The translations under genes were made by a program, and so were the position numbers. From NCBI GenBank assembly GCA_019634895.1, contig JAHCAM010000003.1, forward strand, positions 103,423 through 167,422: a DNA stretch of 64,000 bases. Reading direction: 5' to 3'. How positions within the stretch are numbered: position 1 is the stretch's first letter; each line of letters opens with the position of its first letter. This DNA comes from Steroidobacteraceae bacterium (GTDB lineage: Bacteria > Pseudomonadota > Gammaproteobacteria > Steroidobacterales > Steroidobacteraceae). The notes under the pieces are model-generated. The model did no database searches. It was not told where the DNA came from and worked only from the letters and a program-made list of their open reading frames with translations. Of the stretch, positions 47,647-58,068 are shown one piece after another.

Positions 47647-48615
47647 TCAGGCGCTGCGCGACACCGCATACCTTGCGAGTGCCGCGAGCCCGTCGCGGAA
47701 GGCCGAGGCGGGAATCCCGGCCAGGATCTCGATCGCGCGGCTCGCCTCGTTTTCGGCGAGTCGGGCAGTGTAATCAAGACCCCCCGTGCTTTCAACGACT
47801 TGGCGTATCCGTGCCTGGTCCTCGGTGCCGCCCTCCGAGATGACGCTCCTGATCATCGCCGCGTCCGCCGGGGCGGAGCGCTGGAGCGCGTGGATGAGCG
47901 GCAGCGTGGGCTTGCCCTCGGCCAGGTCGTCGCCGACGTTCTTGCCGAGTTCCTCGGTGTCGCCGCGGTAGTCGAGCGCATCGTCCACGAGCTGGAAGGC
48001 GATGCCGAGGTGCTTGCCGTAGCGCGCCAGCGCCGCCTCGATGGGCGCGGGTGCCCGGGCCACGATCGCCGCGATCTGTGCGCCGGCTTCGAACAGCCGC
48101 GCGGTCTTGCGGTAGATCACTTCCATGTAGCGGATCTCGGTGGTGTCGGGGTCCCCGGAGTTCATGAGCTGCATGACCTCGCCGGCGGCGATGGTGTTGG
48201 TCGCATCCGCCATCACCCGGATCAGCGCCGGCGAGTCGAGCGCCGCCATCATCTGGAACGCGCGCGAGTAGAGGAAGTCGCCGACCAGCACCGAGGCGGG
48301 ATTGCCGAAGGCCTCGTTCACGGTGTCGCGGCCGCGGCGCTTGGCCGAATCGTCGACGACGTCATCGTGCAGCAGCGTCGCCGTGTGGATGAACTCGATC
48401 AGGGCCGCGGCCGGGATGTGGTCGGAATCGCGGATGCCGGCCGCGCGGGCGGCGAGCACCACGAGCAGCGGCCGGATGCGCTTGCCGCCGGCGCCGACGA
48501 TGTACTCGCCGACCTGGTTGACGAGCGCCACGTCGCTGCCCAGCTGGCGGCGGATCTCGGCATCCACGGCCTCGAGGTCCGCGGCGACCAGCGCCCGTAG
48601 GTCCTTGAGTTGCAT
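47647..48615 (-). CDS. ispB: Octaprenyl/polyprenyl diphosphate synthase
   Basis: A 322-residue trans-prenyltransferase that builds the quinone side chain from farnesyl diphosphate and IPP. First Asp-rich motif LLHDDVVDDSAKRRG at about 83, second LVDDALDYRGD at about 209; GGKRIRPLL binds IPP. The ATG at 48615 follows AGGAAG. It is divergent from rplU, the normal arrangement in Gammaproteobacteria. Confidence 0.94.
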   Translation of the reverse strand: MQLKDLRALVAADLEAVDAEIRRQLGSDVALVNQVGEYIVGAGGKRIRPLLVVLAARAAGIRDSDHIPAAALIEFIHTATLLHDDVVDDSAKRRGRDTVNEAFGNPASVLVGDFLYSRAFQMMAALDSPALIRVMADATNTIAAGEVMQLMNSGDPDTTEIRYMEVIYRKTARLFEAGAQIAAIVARAPAPIEAALARYGKHLGIAFQLVDDALDYRGDTEELGKNVGDDLAEGKPTLPLIHALQRSAPADAAMIRSVISEGGTEDQARIRQVVESTGGLDYTARLAENEASRAIEILAGIPASAFRDGLAALARYAVSRSA

Positions 48616-48696
48616 GGCTTCCTGGAGGCTCCCCTGCGGCTGGCGCATCCTAGCGGCAAACACCGGCCCGGGGAACTTCGGGGCGATCCGCCCGGT

Positions 48697-48725
48697 TTGA
48701 CCCCCGGGGGTCCCGACACTACAAT
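48697..48725 (+). promoter_or_regulatory. Sigma-70 promoter of rplU-rpmA-obgE
   Basis: The -35 TTGACC (48697-48702) and -10 TACAAT (48720-48725) are separated by 17 bases. Transcription would start about 48732, giving a leader of about 23 bases before rplU. This is one of the two best promoter matches in the window. Confidence 0.8.
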
Positions 48726-48754
48726 TGCCGGCTCTTTTTGGAGTCCAGTCAATC

Positions 48755-50485
<1,731 letters not shown>

Positions 50486-50487
<2 letters not shown>

Positions 50488-50749
50488 ACGACATCGCCTT
50501 GACCTGGCTGGCGAGGCGGCTCTTGTGCCGGGCAGCCTTGTTCCGGTGGATGATGCCCTTGCGCGCCATCGAGTCGATGACCGGCATCGCATCCTTGAGC
50601 GCGGCCTGGGCGTCCTTCTTGTTGCCGGCGTTGATCGCGGCAACGACCTTGCGCACGGCGCTGCGCACCTTGGAGCGGTGAGCGACGTTCTGCGCGCGGC
50701 TGGCAAGCGCCTGGCGGGCCCGCTTTTCGGCTGACTTGGTGTTGGCCAT
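50486..50749 (-). CDS. rpsT: 30S ribosomal protein S20
   Basis: 87 residues, almost all helical, binding 16S rRNA: MANTKSAEKRARQALASRAQN, SAVRKVVAAINAGNK, IIHRNKAARHKSRLASQVK. The ATG at 50749 fits the family start. The stop lies at the edge of the inverted-repeat element. Divergent from murJ. Confidence 0.97.
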
Positions 50750-50759
50750 AAGGGCGCGC

Positions 50760-50788
50760 ATTGTCCGGATGCGGGGCCCGGTTGTCAA
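50760..50788 (-). promoter_or_regulatory. Candidate rpsT promoter
   Basis: Read on the minus strand, TTGACA (50788-50783) and GACAAT (50765-50760) are 17 bases apart. Transcription would begin about four bases before the rpsT ATG, giving an almost leaderless mRNA, so a further upstream promoter is possible. Confidence 0.5.
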
Positions 50789-50793
50789 CGCGG

Positions 50794-50799
50794 TATAGT
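50794..50799 (+). promoter_or_regulatory. Candidate -10 element (TATAGT) of murJ
   Basis: TATAGT ends nine bases before the murJ ATG. The -35 region is weak (TTGTCA lies too close). Transcription would start near the ATG, so the murJ transcript may have little or no leader. Confidence 0.4.
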
Positions 50800-50808
50800 G
50801 CCCGGCGC

Positions 50809-52365
50809 ATGCACCGCGGATTCCTGCGCAGCACCTCGGTCGTCGGCTCCCTGACCCTGCTGTCGCGCGTGACGGGAGTCATACGCGACCAGGTCTACCT
50901 GATCGCGTTCGGCGCCAGCCCGCTGATGGACGCCTTCCTGGTCGCCTACAAGATCCCGAACTTCCTGCGCCGCCTCACCGCCGAGGGCGCCTTCTCCCAG
51001 GCCTTCGTGCCGGTCATCTCGGAGTACCGCGTGCGCCGCGAGCATGCGGAGGTCCGCGGCCTGGTCGCCGGCGTCGCCGGCGTGTTCGGGGCGGTGCTGT
51101 TCGTGGTCGCCGCGGCCGGTGCGGTCGCGGCGCCGGTGCTGGCCTTCCTGTTCGCGCCGGGATTCCGCGACGACGTGGGCCGTTTCGACCTCACCGTCGA
51201 GATGCTGCGCTTCACCTTTCCCTACATCTTCTTCATCTCGCTGGTGGCGCTCGGCAGCGGCGTGCTGAACAGCTACGGCCGCTTCGCGATGCCGGCCTTC
51301 AACCAGGTGCTGCTGAACGCGGTCATGATCGCGACCGCGGCGCTCATCGCGCCGCACTTCGAAAGGCCCGGACTGGTGCTCGCGATCGGCGTGTTCGTGG
51401 CGGGCTTCGTGCAGCTCATTGCGCTGTTTCCGGCACTGCGCGGACTGGGGCTGCTGCCCCGGCCGCGCTTCGACCTCGCGCACGAGGGCGTCAGGCGCAT
51501 CGCGCGGCTCATGCTGCCCGGCATCTTCGGCTCGTCGGTCGCGCAGGTGTCGCTGCTGCTCGACACGATCATCGCCTCCTTCCTGATGGTCGGCAGCGTC
51601 ACCTGGATGTACGCGGCCGACCGCCTGGTGGAGTTCCCGATGGGCGTGTTCGCGATCGCGCTCGCCACGGTCATCCTGCCCGGGCTGTCGTCGCATCACG
51701 CGGCCGAGTCGCGCGAGAAGTTCAACGCGACGCTGGACTGGGCATTGCGGCTGACCGTGACCATCGCGACCCCGGCGGCCGTCGGCCTGCTGATGCTCGC
51801 GGGACCCCTGATCGCGACCCTATTCGGCTACGGCAAGTTCGACGACCGCGACGTGCTCATGTGCGGCTATGCGCTGATGGCCTATTCGCTGGGCCTGATC
51901 GGCTTCTCGCTGGTCAAGGTTCTGGCGCCCGGCTACTTCGCGCGGCAGGACACGAAGACGCCGGTCAAGGTGGGCATCATCGCGCTGTCGGTCAACATGG
52001 GCTTCAACCTGGCGGTCGTGGTGCCGGCCCATCTCGCGGGATTCCCGGTGCCGCACGCGCTGCTCGCGCTCTCCACCGGCCTGTCGGCGCTGCTGAACGC
52101 CACGCTGCTCTATCGCGGCCTGCGCCTGCGGGGCGTGTACACGCCGAGCGCGACCTGGCGCCGGCTGCTGCCGCAGGTGCTGCTGGCCTCGGCGGCGATG
52201 GCGGCCTTCCTGTGGTGGGCCTCGGGTGACTGGTCGGCCTGGAACGGCCTGCGCGCCGCGGAGAAGGCCTGGCGCATGGCGCTCACCGTCGCGGGCGGCG
52301 CGGCCGTGTACTTCGCGGCCCTCTGGGTCGGCGGACTGCGACCCCGGCACCTGAAGTCCCTATAA
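50809..52365 (+). CDS. murJ: Lipid II flippase MurJ
   Basis: 518 residues, 14 predicted membrane helices, MOP/MVF superfamily. It moves lipid II across the inner membrane. The start MHRGFLRSTSVVGSLTLLSRVTGVIRD is typical, as are FLRRLTAEGAFSQAFVPV and YAADRLVEFPMGVFAIALAT. It lies between rpsT and ribF in the order common for Gammaproteobacteria. Confidence 0.95.
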   Translation: MHRGFLRSTSVVGSLTLLSRVTGVIRDQVYLIAFGASPLMDAFLVAYKIPNFLRRLTAEGAFSQAFVPVISEYRVRREHAEVRGLVAGVAGVFGAVLFVVAAAGAVAAPVLAFLFAPGFRDDVGRFDLTVEMLRFTFPYIFFISLVALGSGVLNSYGRFAMPAFNQVLLNAVMIATAALIAPHFERPGLVLAIGVFVAGFVQLIALFPALRGLGLLPRPRFDLAHEGVRRIARLMLPGIFGSSVAQVSLLLDTIIASFLMVGSVTWMYAADRLVEFPMGVFAIALATVILPGLSSHHAAESREKFNATLDWALRLTVTIATPAAVGLLMLAGPLIATLFGYGKFDDRDVLMCGYALMAYSLGLIGFSLVKVLAPGYFARQDTKTPVKVGIIALSVNMGFNLAVVVPAHLAGFPVPHALLALSTGLSALLNATLLYRGLRLRGVYTPSATWRRLLPQVLLASAAMAAFLWWASGDWSAWNGLRAAEKAWRMALTVAGGAAVYFAALWVGGLRPRHLKSL

Positions 52366-52366
52366 T
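52361..52366 (+). promoter_or_regulatory. -10 element (TATAAT) of ribF
   Basis: A perfect TATAAT overlaps the murJ stop codon. Transcription would start near 52373, 28 bases before the ribF ATG. The -35 region is not a good match. It could drive ribF-ileS-lspA-ispH independently of murJ. Confidence 0.55.
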
Positions 52367-52400
52367 TCCCCCAAGCAGGTTTCTTCCATCCGGCGGGCCG

Positions 52401-53327
52401 ATGCTGATCCGACGCGGCGACGAACCCTGCCGGAACGCGCGCCGCGGATGCGTGGTCGCGATCGGCAATTTCGACGGCCTGCATCTCGGGCACCAGGCGA
52501 TCCTCGACGTGCTGCGCCGCTGCGGCCGCGAGGAGGGATTGCCCGCCGCGGTGCTGACCTTCGAGCCGCACCCGCGCGAGCACCTCGCGCCGGAGGCCGC
52601 GCCGGCGCGGCTGATGCGGCTGCGGGACAAGGCGGAGGCGCTCGCCGCGCAGGGCATCGACGAGCTGCGCGTGCTGCGGTTCGGCGCGGCGGTGAGCCGG
52701 TGGGACGGGATGACGTTCATAGAGCGCGTGCTGGTGCGCGCCATGGGAGCGAAGCGGGTGGTGATCGGCGAGGGCTTCCGGTTCGGGCGCGGCCGCGGCG
52801 GCGACGTGATGCTGCTGCGGGGCGCCGGCGCGACAAGCGGCTTTCGCGTGGACGAAGTCCCGCCCTTTGCGGTCGGCGGCATGCCCGCGAGCTCCACCCG
52901 GGTGCGGCAGGCGCTCGCGGCGGGACGCCTGGAAGATGCGGGAGCGCTCCTGGGCCGCGACTTCCGCATCAGCGGCCGCGTGATTGCGGGTGCGCGCCTC
53001 GGGCGCAAGCTCGGCTTTCCGACCGCGAACCTGCGCCTGCACCGGCGCAGGTCGCCCGTCGCCGGCATCTTCGCGGTGCGCGTGTCGGGCCTCGCCTTCG
53101 AGCGCCGGCCGGGCGTCGCCTCGGTCGGCACGCGGCCGGCCGTGGGCGGGAGCGAGTGGCTGCTCGAGGTGCACCTGTTCGACTTCGAGGCCGACCTGTA
53201 CCGCCAGCGCCTGGACGTGGATTTCATCGCGCGGCTGCGCGACGAGATCGCATATGACAATCTGGGCGCCATGACCGAGCAGATGCATCGCGACGCGGCG
53301 CAGGCGCGCGCCTTGCTGGCCGCCTGA
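52401..53327 (+). CDS. ribF: Bifunctional riboflavin kinase/FAD synthetase
   Basis: 308 residues. The N-terminal FMN adenylyltransferase domain has AIGNFDGLHLGHQAILD (GxFDGxHxGH) and TFEPHPREHLAPE; the C-terminal flavokinase domain has GRDFRISGRVIAGARLGRKLGFPTANLRL and SVGTRPAVGGSEWLLEVHLFDF. Together they make FMN and FAD from riboflavin. ATG at 52401. Ten bases before ileS. Confidence 0.95.
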   Translation: MLIRRGDEPCRNARRGCVVAIGNFDGLHLGHQAILDVLRRCGREEGLPAAVLTFEPHPREHLAPEAAPARLMRLRDKAEALAAQGIDELRVLRFGAAVSRWDGMTFIERVLVRAMGAKRVVIGEGFRFGRGRGGDVMLLRGAGATSGFRVDEVPPFAVGGMPASSTRVRQALAAGRLEDAGALLGRDFRISGRVIAGARLGRKLGFPTANLRLHRRRSPVAGIFAVRVSGLAFERRPGVASVGTRPAVGGSEWLLEVHLFDFEADLYRQRLDVDFIARLRDEIAYDNLGAMTEQMHRDAAQARALLAA

Positions 53328-53336
53328 GGACCGAGC

Positions 53337-56156
53337 GTGGACTACAAGCTGACCCTGAACCTGCCCGCGACCGACTTCCCGATGAAGGCGGACCTCGCGA
53401 AGCGCGAGCCGGCGATGGTCGCGAAGTGGCTCGAGCAGGACATCTACGCGCGGCTGCGCGCGCGCGCGGCCGGCCGGCCGAAGTTCGTGCTGCTGGACGG
53501 CCCGCCCTACGCCAACGGCGCCATCCACATCGGCCACGCGGTCAACAAGATCCTCAAGGACATCATCGTCAAGTCGCGGATGCTGGACGGCTGCGACTCG
53601 CCCTACGTGCCGGGCTGGGACTGCCACGGACTGCCGATCGAGCAGCAGGTCGAGAAGAAGCACGGCCGCGTCGGGCAGAAGCTGGACGCGGACGCCTTCC
53701 GCAAGGCCTGCCGCGAGTTCGCGGCCAGCCAGGTCGAGGTGCAGAAGGCGGACTTCCAGCGCCTCGGCGTCATCGGCGACTGGAAGGATCCGTATTTGAC
53801 GATGGCCTCGCGCTTCGAGGCCGAGCAGCTGCGCGGCTTCGCGGGCATCATCCGCCGCGGCCACCTGGTGCGCGGCTTCAAGCCGGTGCACTGGTGCCTG
53901 GACTGCCGCTCGTCGCTCGCCGAGGCGGAAGTCGAGTACGAGGACCGCACCTCGCCCTCGATCGACGTGCGCTACGCCATCGCGGACCCGATGGATGCCG
54001 CGCGCCGCTTCGGCCTGGTCACCGAAGACCTGGCGCAGGCCTCGGTCGCGATCTGGACCACGACGCCGTGGACGCTGCCCGCGAGCCAGGCGGTCTGCCT
54101 GCACCCGCTGCTCGACTACGTGCTGGCGGAGTTCGAGCGCCCGGCCGGAACCGAGCGGCTGGTCGTCGCGGAGGGACTGCTGGAAGCCGTTGCGAAGCGG
54201 ATCGGCGCCAGCGCGACGCGCGTGCTGGCGAAGGCCAGCGGCGAGAAGCTCGAAGGGTTGCGGCTCGCGCATCCGTTCTACGAGCGCGAGCTGCCGGTGG
54301 TGCTGGGCGACCACGTGACGCTCGAGACCGGTACCGGCGCGGTGCACACGGCGCCCGGGCATGGCGCCGAGGACTACGAGATGGGCCGCCGCTACGGCCT
54401 GCCGATCGACAACCCGGTGGGCCCGGACGGGCGCTTCGTCGCCGGCACGCCGCAGGTCGAGGGCCTCTCCGTATTCGACGCCAATGCCACGATCGTGGAC
54501 ATCCTGCAGCGGGAGCACCGCCTGATCCACCAGGAACCTTACCCGCACAGCTATCCGCACTGCTGGCGGCACAAGTCGCCGGTGATCTTCCGCGCCACGC
54601 CGCAGTGGTTCCTGAGCATGGAGAAGCAGGGGCTGCGACGCGATGCGCTGGCGGCGATCCGCACCGTGCGCTGGGTGCCGGACTGGGGCGAGCAGCGCAT
54701 CACCAGCATGATCGAGACGCGCCCCGACTGGTGCATCTCGCGCCAGCGCGCCTGGGGCGTGCCGCTCGCCATGTTCGTGCACAAGGAAACCGGCGAGCCG
54801 CACCCGCAGACGCCGGAGCTGCTGGAACGGGTCGCGGAGCTGGTCGAGAAGGGCGGCATCGAGGCCTGGTTCGCATTGAACCCGCGGCACCTGCTCGGCG
54901 ACGAGGCGCTGGTGTACGAGAAATGCGACGACGTCATGGACGTCTGGCTGGACTCCGGCTCGGTGCACCACTGCCTGCCGGCGCTGCGGCCGGAGACCAT
55001 CCCGTTCCCGGTGGACGTGTACCTGGAGGGCTCCGACCAGCACCGCGGCTGGTTCCACAGCTCGCTGCTCGCCTCGGTCGCCGGCAAGGGCGTCGCGCCC
55101 TACCGCCAGGTCGTCACCCACGGCTTCACCGTGGACGACACGGGCCGCAAGATGTCGAAGTCGCTCGGCAACGTGGTCTCGCCGCAGAAGGTGATGCAGT
55201 CGCTCGGCGCCGACGTGCTGCGGCTGTGGGTCGCGGCTACGGACTACAGCGCCGAGATCGCGGTGTCCGACGAGATCCTGAAGCGCATGACCGACAGCTA
55301 CCGGCGCATGCGCAACACGGTGCGCTTCCTGCTCGGCAACCTGGCGGGCTTCGACCCGCAGCGCGACGCGGTGCCGGTGGCGGACATGGTCGGCATCGAC
55401 CGCTGGGCGCTGGCGACGGCCGCGCGGCTGCAGCAGGAGGTCGTCGAGGCCTACCGCAGCTACGACTTCCACCTCGTGTACCAGAAGGTGCACGGCTTCT
55501 GCGTGGTCGAGCTGGGCGCGTTCTGGCTCGACATCCTGAAGGACCGGCTCTACACGATGCCGGCGGCCAGCGCCGGACGCCGCTCGGCGCAGACCGCGAT
55601 GCACCACGTGGCGGAGGCGATGGTGCGCTGGCTCGCGCCGATCCTGAGCTTCACGACGGAGGAGATCTGGCCGTATCTGCCGGGTCCGCGCGACGAGTCG
55701 GTGCTGTTCGCGACCTGGTGGCCGCTGCCGGAGGCGAGAGCCGCGGGCGACGTGGACTGGGACGCGGTGATCGCGCTCAAGGCCGACGTGGCGCGCGAAC
55801 TCGAGCGATTGCGCGCGGCGGGCGCGCTGGGCGCGCCTCTGGAGGCCGGGGTGGACGTCTATCTCGACGACGTGCAGCATCGGCGCATGGCGGCCATCGG
55901 CGACGAACTGCGCTTCGTGCTGATCACCTCGCAGGCCAGGCTGCGCCCGGCGTCCGCGCGGCCTGCGGAGGCCGTGGCGGCAACCTCCGTGGCGAAGGAG
56001 GGCGCCTGGATTTCGGTGTCGGTGCTCGATGCGAGGAAGTGCGCGCGCTGCTGGCACCGGCGCGAAGACGTCGGCAGCGACCCGCGGCACCCGGAGATCT
56101 GCGCGCGCTGCGTCGGCAACCTGGACGGCCCCGGCGAAACGAGGCATCACGCATGA
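53337..56156 (+). CDS. ileS: Isoleucyl-tRNA synthetase
   Basis: 939 residues, class I synthetase, bacterial type. [17 protein letters not shown] holds the HIGH motif at about 60-70, an editing domain is present ([29 protein letters not shown]), KMSKS is in [14 protein letters not shown] at about 608, and the C-terminal zinc finger has [12 protein letters not shown] and CARCVGNL. The start is GTG. It overlaps lspA by four bases. Confidence 0.97.
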   Translation: MDYKLTLNLPATDFPMKADLAKREPAMVAKWLEQDIYARLRARAAGRPKFVLLDGPPYANGAIHIGHAVNKILKDIIVKSRMLDGCDSPYVPGWDCHGLPIEQQVEKKHGRVGQKLDADAFRKACREFAASQVEVQKADFQRLGVIGDWKDPYLTMASRFEAEQLRGFAGIIRRGHLVRGFKPVHWCLDCRSSLAEAEVEYEDRTSPSIDVRYAIADPMDAARRFGLVTEDLAQASVAIWTTTPWTLPASQAVCLHPLLDYVLAEFERPAGTERLVVAEGLLEAVAKRIGASATRVLAKASGEKLEGLRLAHPFYERELPVVLGDHVTLETGTGAVHTAPGHGAEDYEMGRRYGLPIDNPVGPDGRFVAGTPQVEGLSVFDANATIVDILQREHRLIHQEPYPHSYPHCWRHKSPVIFRATPQWFLSMEKQGLRRDALAAIRTVRWVPDWGEQRITSMIETRPDWCISRQRAWGVPLAMFVHKETGEPHPQTPELLERVAELVEKGGIEAWFALNPRHLLGDEALVYEKCDDVMDVWLDSGSVHHCLPALRPETIPFPVDVYLEGSDQHRGWFHSSLLASVAGKGVAPYRQVVTHGFTVDDTGRKMSKSLGNVVSPQKVMQSLGADVLRLWVAATDYSAEIAVSDEILKRMTDSYRRMRNTVRFLLGNLAGFDPQRDAVPVADMVGIDRWALATAARLQQEVVEAYRSYDFHLVYQKVHGFCVVELGAFWLDILKDRLYTMPAASAGRRSAQTAMHHVAEAMVRWLAPILSFTTEEIWPYLPGPRDESVLFATWWPLPEARAAGDVDWDAVIALKADVARELERLRAAGALGAPLEAGVDVYLDDVQHRRMAAIGDELRFVLITSQARLRPASARPAEAVAATSVAKEGAWISVSVLDARKCARCWHRREDVGSDPRHPEICARCVGNLDGPGETRHHA

Positions 56157-56665
56157 ACGAAACCGTGGTCGCGAAGAAGTCCGCGCTGGTCTGGCTGTGG
56201 CTGTCGGCCTCGGTCGTGGTCCTCGACCAGCTCACCAAGTGGATCGTGGTGCAGCAGTTCGCGCTGTTCGAGATCCTGCCGGTGGCGCCGTTCCTCGAGC
56301 TGACGCGCCTGCACAACGAGGGCGCCGCATTCAGCCTGCTCGCGCAGGCGGGCGGCTGGCAGCGCTGGTTCTTCCTGGCGCTGGCCGGCGGGATCACGGT
56401 GCTGATCGGCTGGTGGCTCTCCACGCTGCCGGCGCGCGGGCATCCCTGGCTCACGATCGGCCTGGCGCTGATCCTGGGCGGCGCCATCGGCAACGGCATC
56501 GACCGCGCCCGCGACGGCTACGTGGTGGACTTCCTGCACTTCCACTGGGGCGGCGCGTACTTCCCGGCCTTCAACGTGGCCGACATCGGCATCACGACCG
56601 GCGCCATCATGCTGATCATCGACGCGATCCTGCACACGCGCCGGGTCAAGGAGCGCGGCGCGTGA
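56153..56665 (+). CDS. lspA: Lipoprotein signal peptidase
   Basis: 170 residues, four membrane helices, aspartyl protease cutting diacylated prolipoproteins. Catalytic Asp motifs: [18 protein letters not shown] and [19 protein letters not shown] and [11 protein letters not shown] are conserved in the family. ATG overlaps the ileS TGA, and ispH overlaps its end (GTGA). Confidence 0.97.
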   Translation: MNETVVAKKSALVWLWLSASVVVLDQLTKWIVVQQFALFEILPVAPFLELTRLHNEGAAFSLLAQAGGWQRWFFLALAGGITVLIGWWLSTLPARGHPWLTIGLALILGGAIGNGIDRARDGYVVDFLHFHWGGAYFPAFNVADIGITTGAIMLIIDAILHTRRVKERGA

Positions 56666-57618
56666 GGGTGCTGCTCGCCAACCCGCGCGGCTTCTGCGCC
56701 GGGGTGGACCGGGCCATCGACATCGTCGAGCGCGCGCTCGAGCTGTTCGGCGCGCCGATCTACGTGCGCCATGAGGTGGTGCACAACCGCCACGTGGTCG
56801 AGCGCCTGCGCGGCATGGGGGCCGTGTTCGTGGACGAACTCGACGCAGTGCCGGACGGCGCGACCGTCATCTTCAGCGCCCACGGCGTGCCCTCGCGCGT
56901 GGAGCAGGAAGCCGCCCGCCGCGGGCTCGCCGTATTCGACGCGACCTGCCCGCTGGTCACCAAGGTGCACATGGAAGTCGGGCGCTACGCGCGCGACGGC
57001 TTCGACGTGATCCTGATCGGCCACGCCGGGCACCCGGAAGTCGAGGGCACCATGGGCCGGTTCGACGCCGCCTGCGGCGGCAGCATCCACCTGGTCGAGA
57101 CCGTCGGGGACGTGGGGCGCATCGAAGTGCGCGACCCGGCGAAGCTCGCGGTGGTGACGCAGACCACGCTGTCGGTGGACGACACTGCGCGCATCATGGA
57201 TGCCCTGCGGCAGCGCTTCCCGGCGCTGGCGACGCCGCGCAAGGAAGACATCTGCTACGCCACGCAGAACCGGCAGGACGCCGTGAAGCAGCTCGTCGCC
57301 CAGTGCGACGTGATCGTCGTGGTCGGGTCGCAGTCGAGCTCGAACTCCAACCGCCTGCGCGAGATTGCCACCACCCGCGGCATCCCGGGCTACCTGGTGG
57401 ATGGCGCGGACGACCTGCGGCGCGAGTGGTTCGAAGGTCGGCAGGCGGTGGGCGTCACCGCCGGCGCCTCGGCGCCCGAGGCGCTGGTGCAGCAGGTGGT
57501 CGCGCGGTTGCGCGAATGGGGCGGCACGGAGGCCGTCGAGGTGGTCGGGCGGGAAGAGAGCGTGATGTTCGGCCTGCCGCAGGCGCTGCGGCAGCTCACG
57601 CGATCCCGTTCGGCCTGA
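56662..57618 (+). CDS. ispH: 4-hydroxy-3-methylbut-2-enyl diphosphate reductase
   Basis: 318 residues, last enzyme of the MEP pathway, producing IPP and DMAPP with an iron-sulfur cluster. The three cluster cysteines are in [24 protein letters not shown] and [21 protein letters not shown] and [11 protein letters not shown] are substrate-binding motifs. The GTG start overlaps the lspA stop. Confidence 0.97.
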   Translation: MRVLLANPRGFCAGVDRAIDIVERALELFGAPIYVRHEVVHNRHVVERLRGMGAVFVDELDAVPDGATVIFSAHGVPSRVEQEAARRGLAVFDATCPLVTKVHMEVGRYARDGFDVILIGHAGHPEVEGTMGRFDAACGGSIHLVETVGDVGRIEVRDPAKLAVVTQTTLSVDDTARIMDALRQRFPALATPRKEDICYATQNRQDAVKQLVAQCDVIVVVGSQSSSNSNRLREIATTRGIPGYLVDGADDLRREWFEGRQAVGVTAGASAPEALVQQVVARLREWGGTEAVEVVGREESVMFGLPQALRQLTRSRSA

Positions 57619-57636
57619 GGCCGGCTCCTCCGGGGA

Positions 57637-58068
57637 TCACCAGCAGCGGGCAGTGGTGTCGCGGCCGTCGCGGTCGCGTGCTTCCCGCCTGCCCACTTCA
57701 TCAATCGACAGGGTCCGGCACAGCGGGTCGCCGTGTTCGTCGGTGGCATCCGCGACGATGCGGAATGCTGCGGCATCGGCGAATGCGACCGCCAGTCGGT
57801 AGCGGCCCTGCGGCGTCGCCGCGGCGACCGGCAGTCCGGGCGGCTCGCCGTCGGCGGCGGCACCGAGGCGGTCGCTGTAGCGGCCGTGCGCCAGGTGAAA
57901 CTTCTCTTCCTCGGCGGCAGCGGCGAGCAGCGCGACCACGGCCTCCAGGCGGTGACTGCGCAGTACGTAACCTCGATACGACGACACCGCGATCGACGTC
58001 GTGATCGCGGCGATCGCGAGCGCGATCATGAGTTCGATCAGGGTGAATCCGCGGGCAGCTTTCGCCAT
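57637..58068 (-). CDS. pilE: Type IV pilin, PilE family
   Basis: 143 residues. Prepilin cleavage site and N-terminal helix ARGFTLIELMIALAIAAITT, with Glu at position 5 after the cut. The globular part includes a Cys pair (DPLCRT, TARCW) that could form the D-loop disulfide. It overlaps the end of pilY1 by 31 bases. Last gene of the minor-pilin operon; it may be a minor pilin rather than the major subunit. Confidence 0.88.
   Translation of the reverse strand: MAKAARGFTLIELMIALAIAAITTSIAVSSYRGYVLRSHRLEAVVALLAAAAEEEKFHLAHGRYSDRLGAAADGEPPGLPVAAATPQGRYRLAVAFADAAAFRIVADATDEHGDPLCRTLSIDEVGRREARDRDGRDTTARCW

Noticed and set aside
52361..52400. An FMN riboswitch in front of ribF
   Set aside because: The predicted leader is under 40 bases, far too short for an RFN element.
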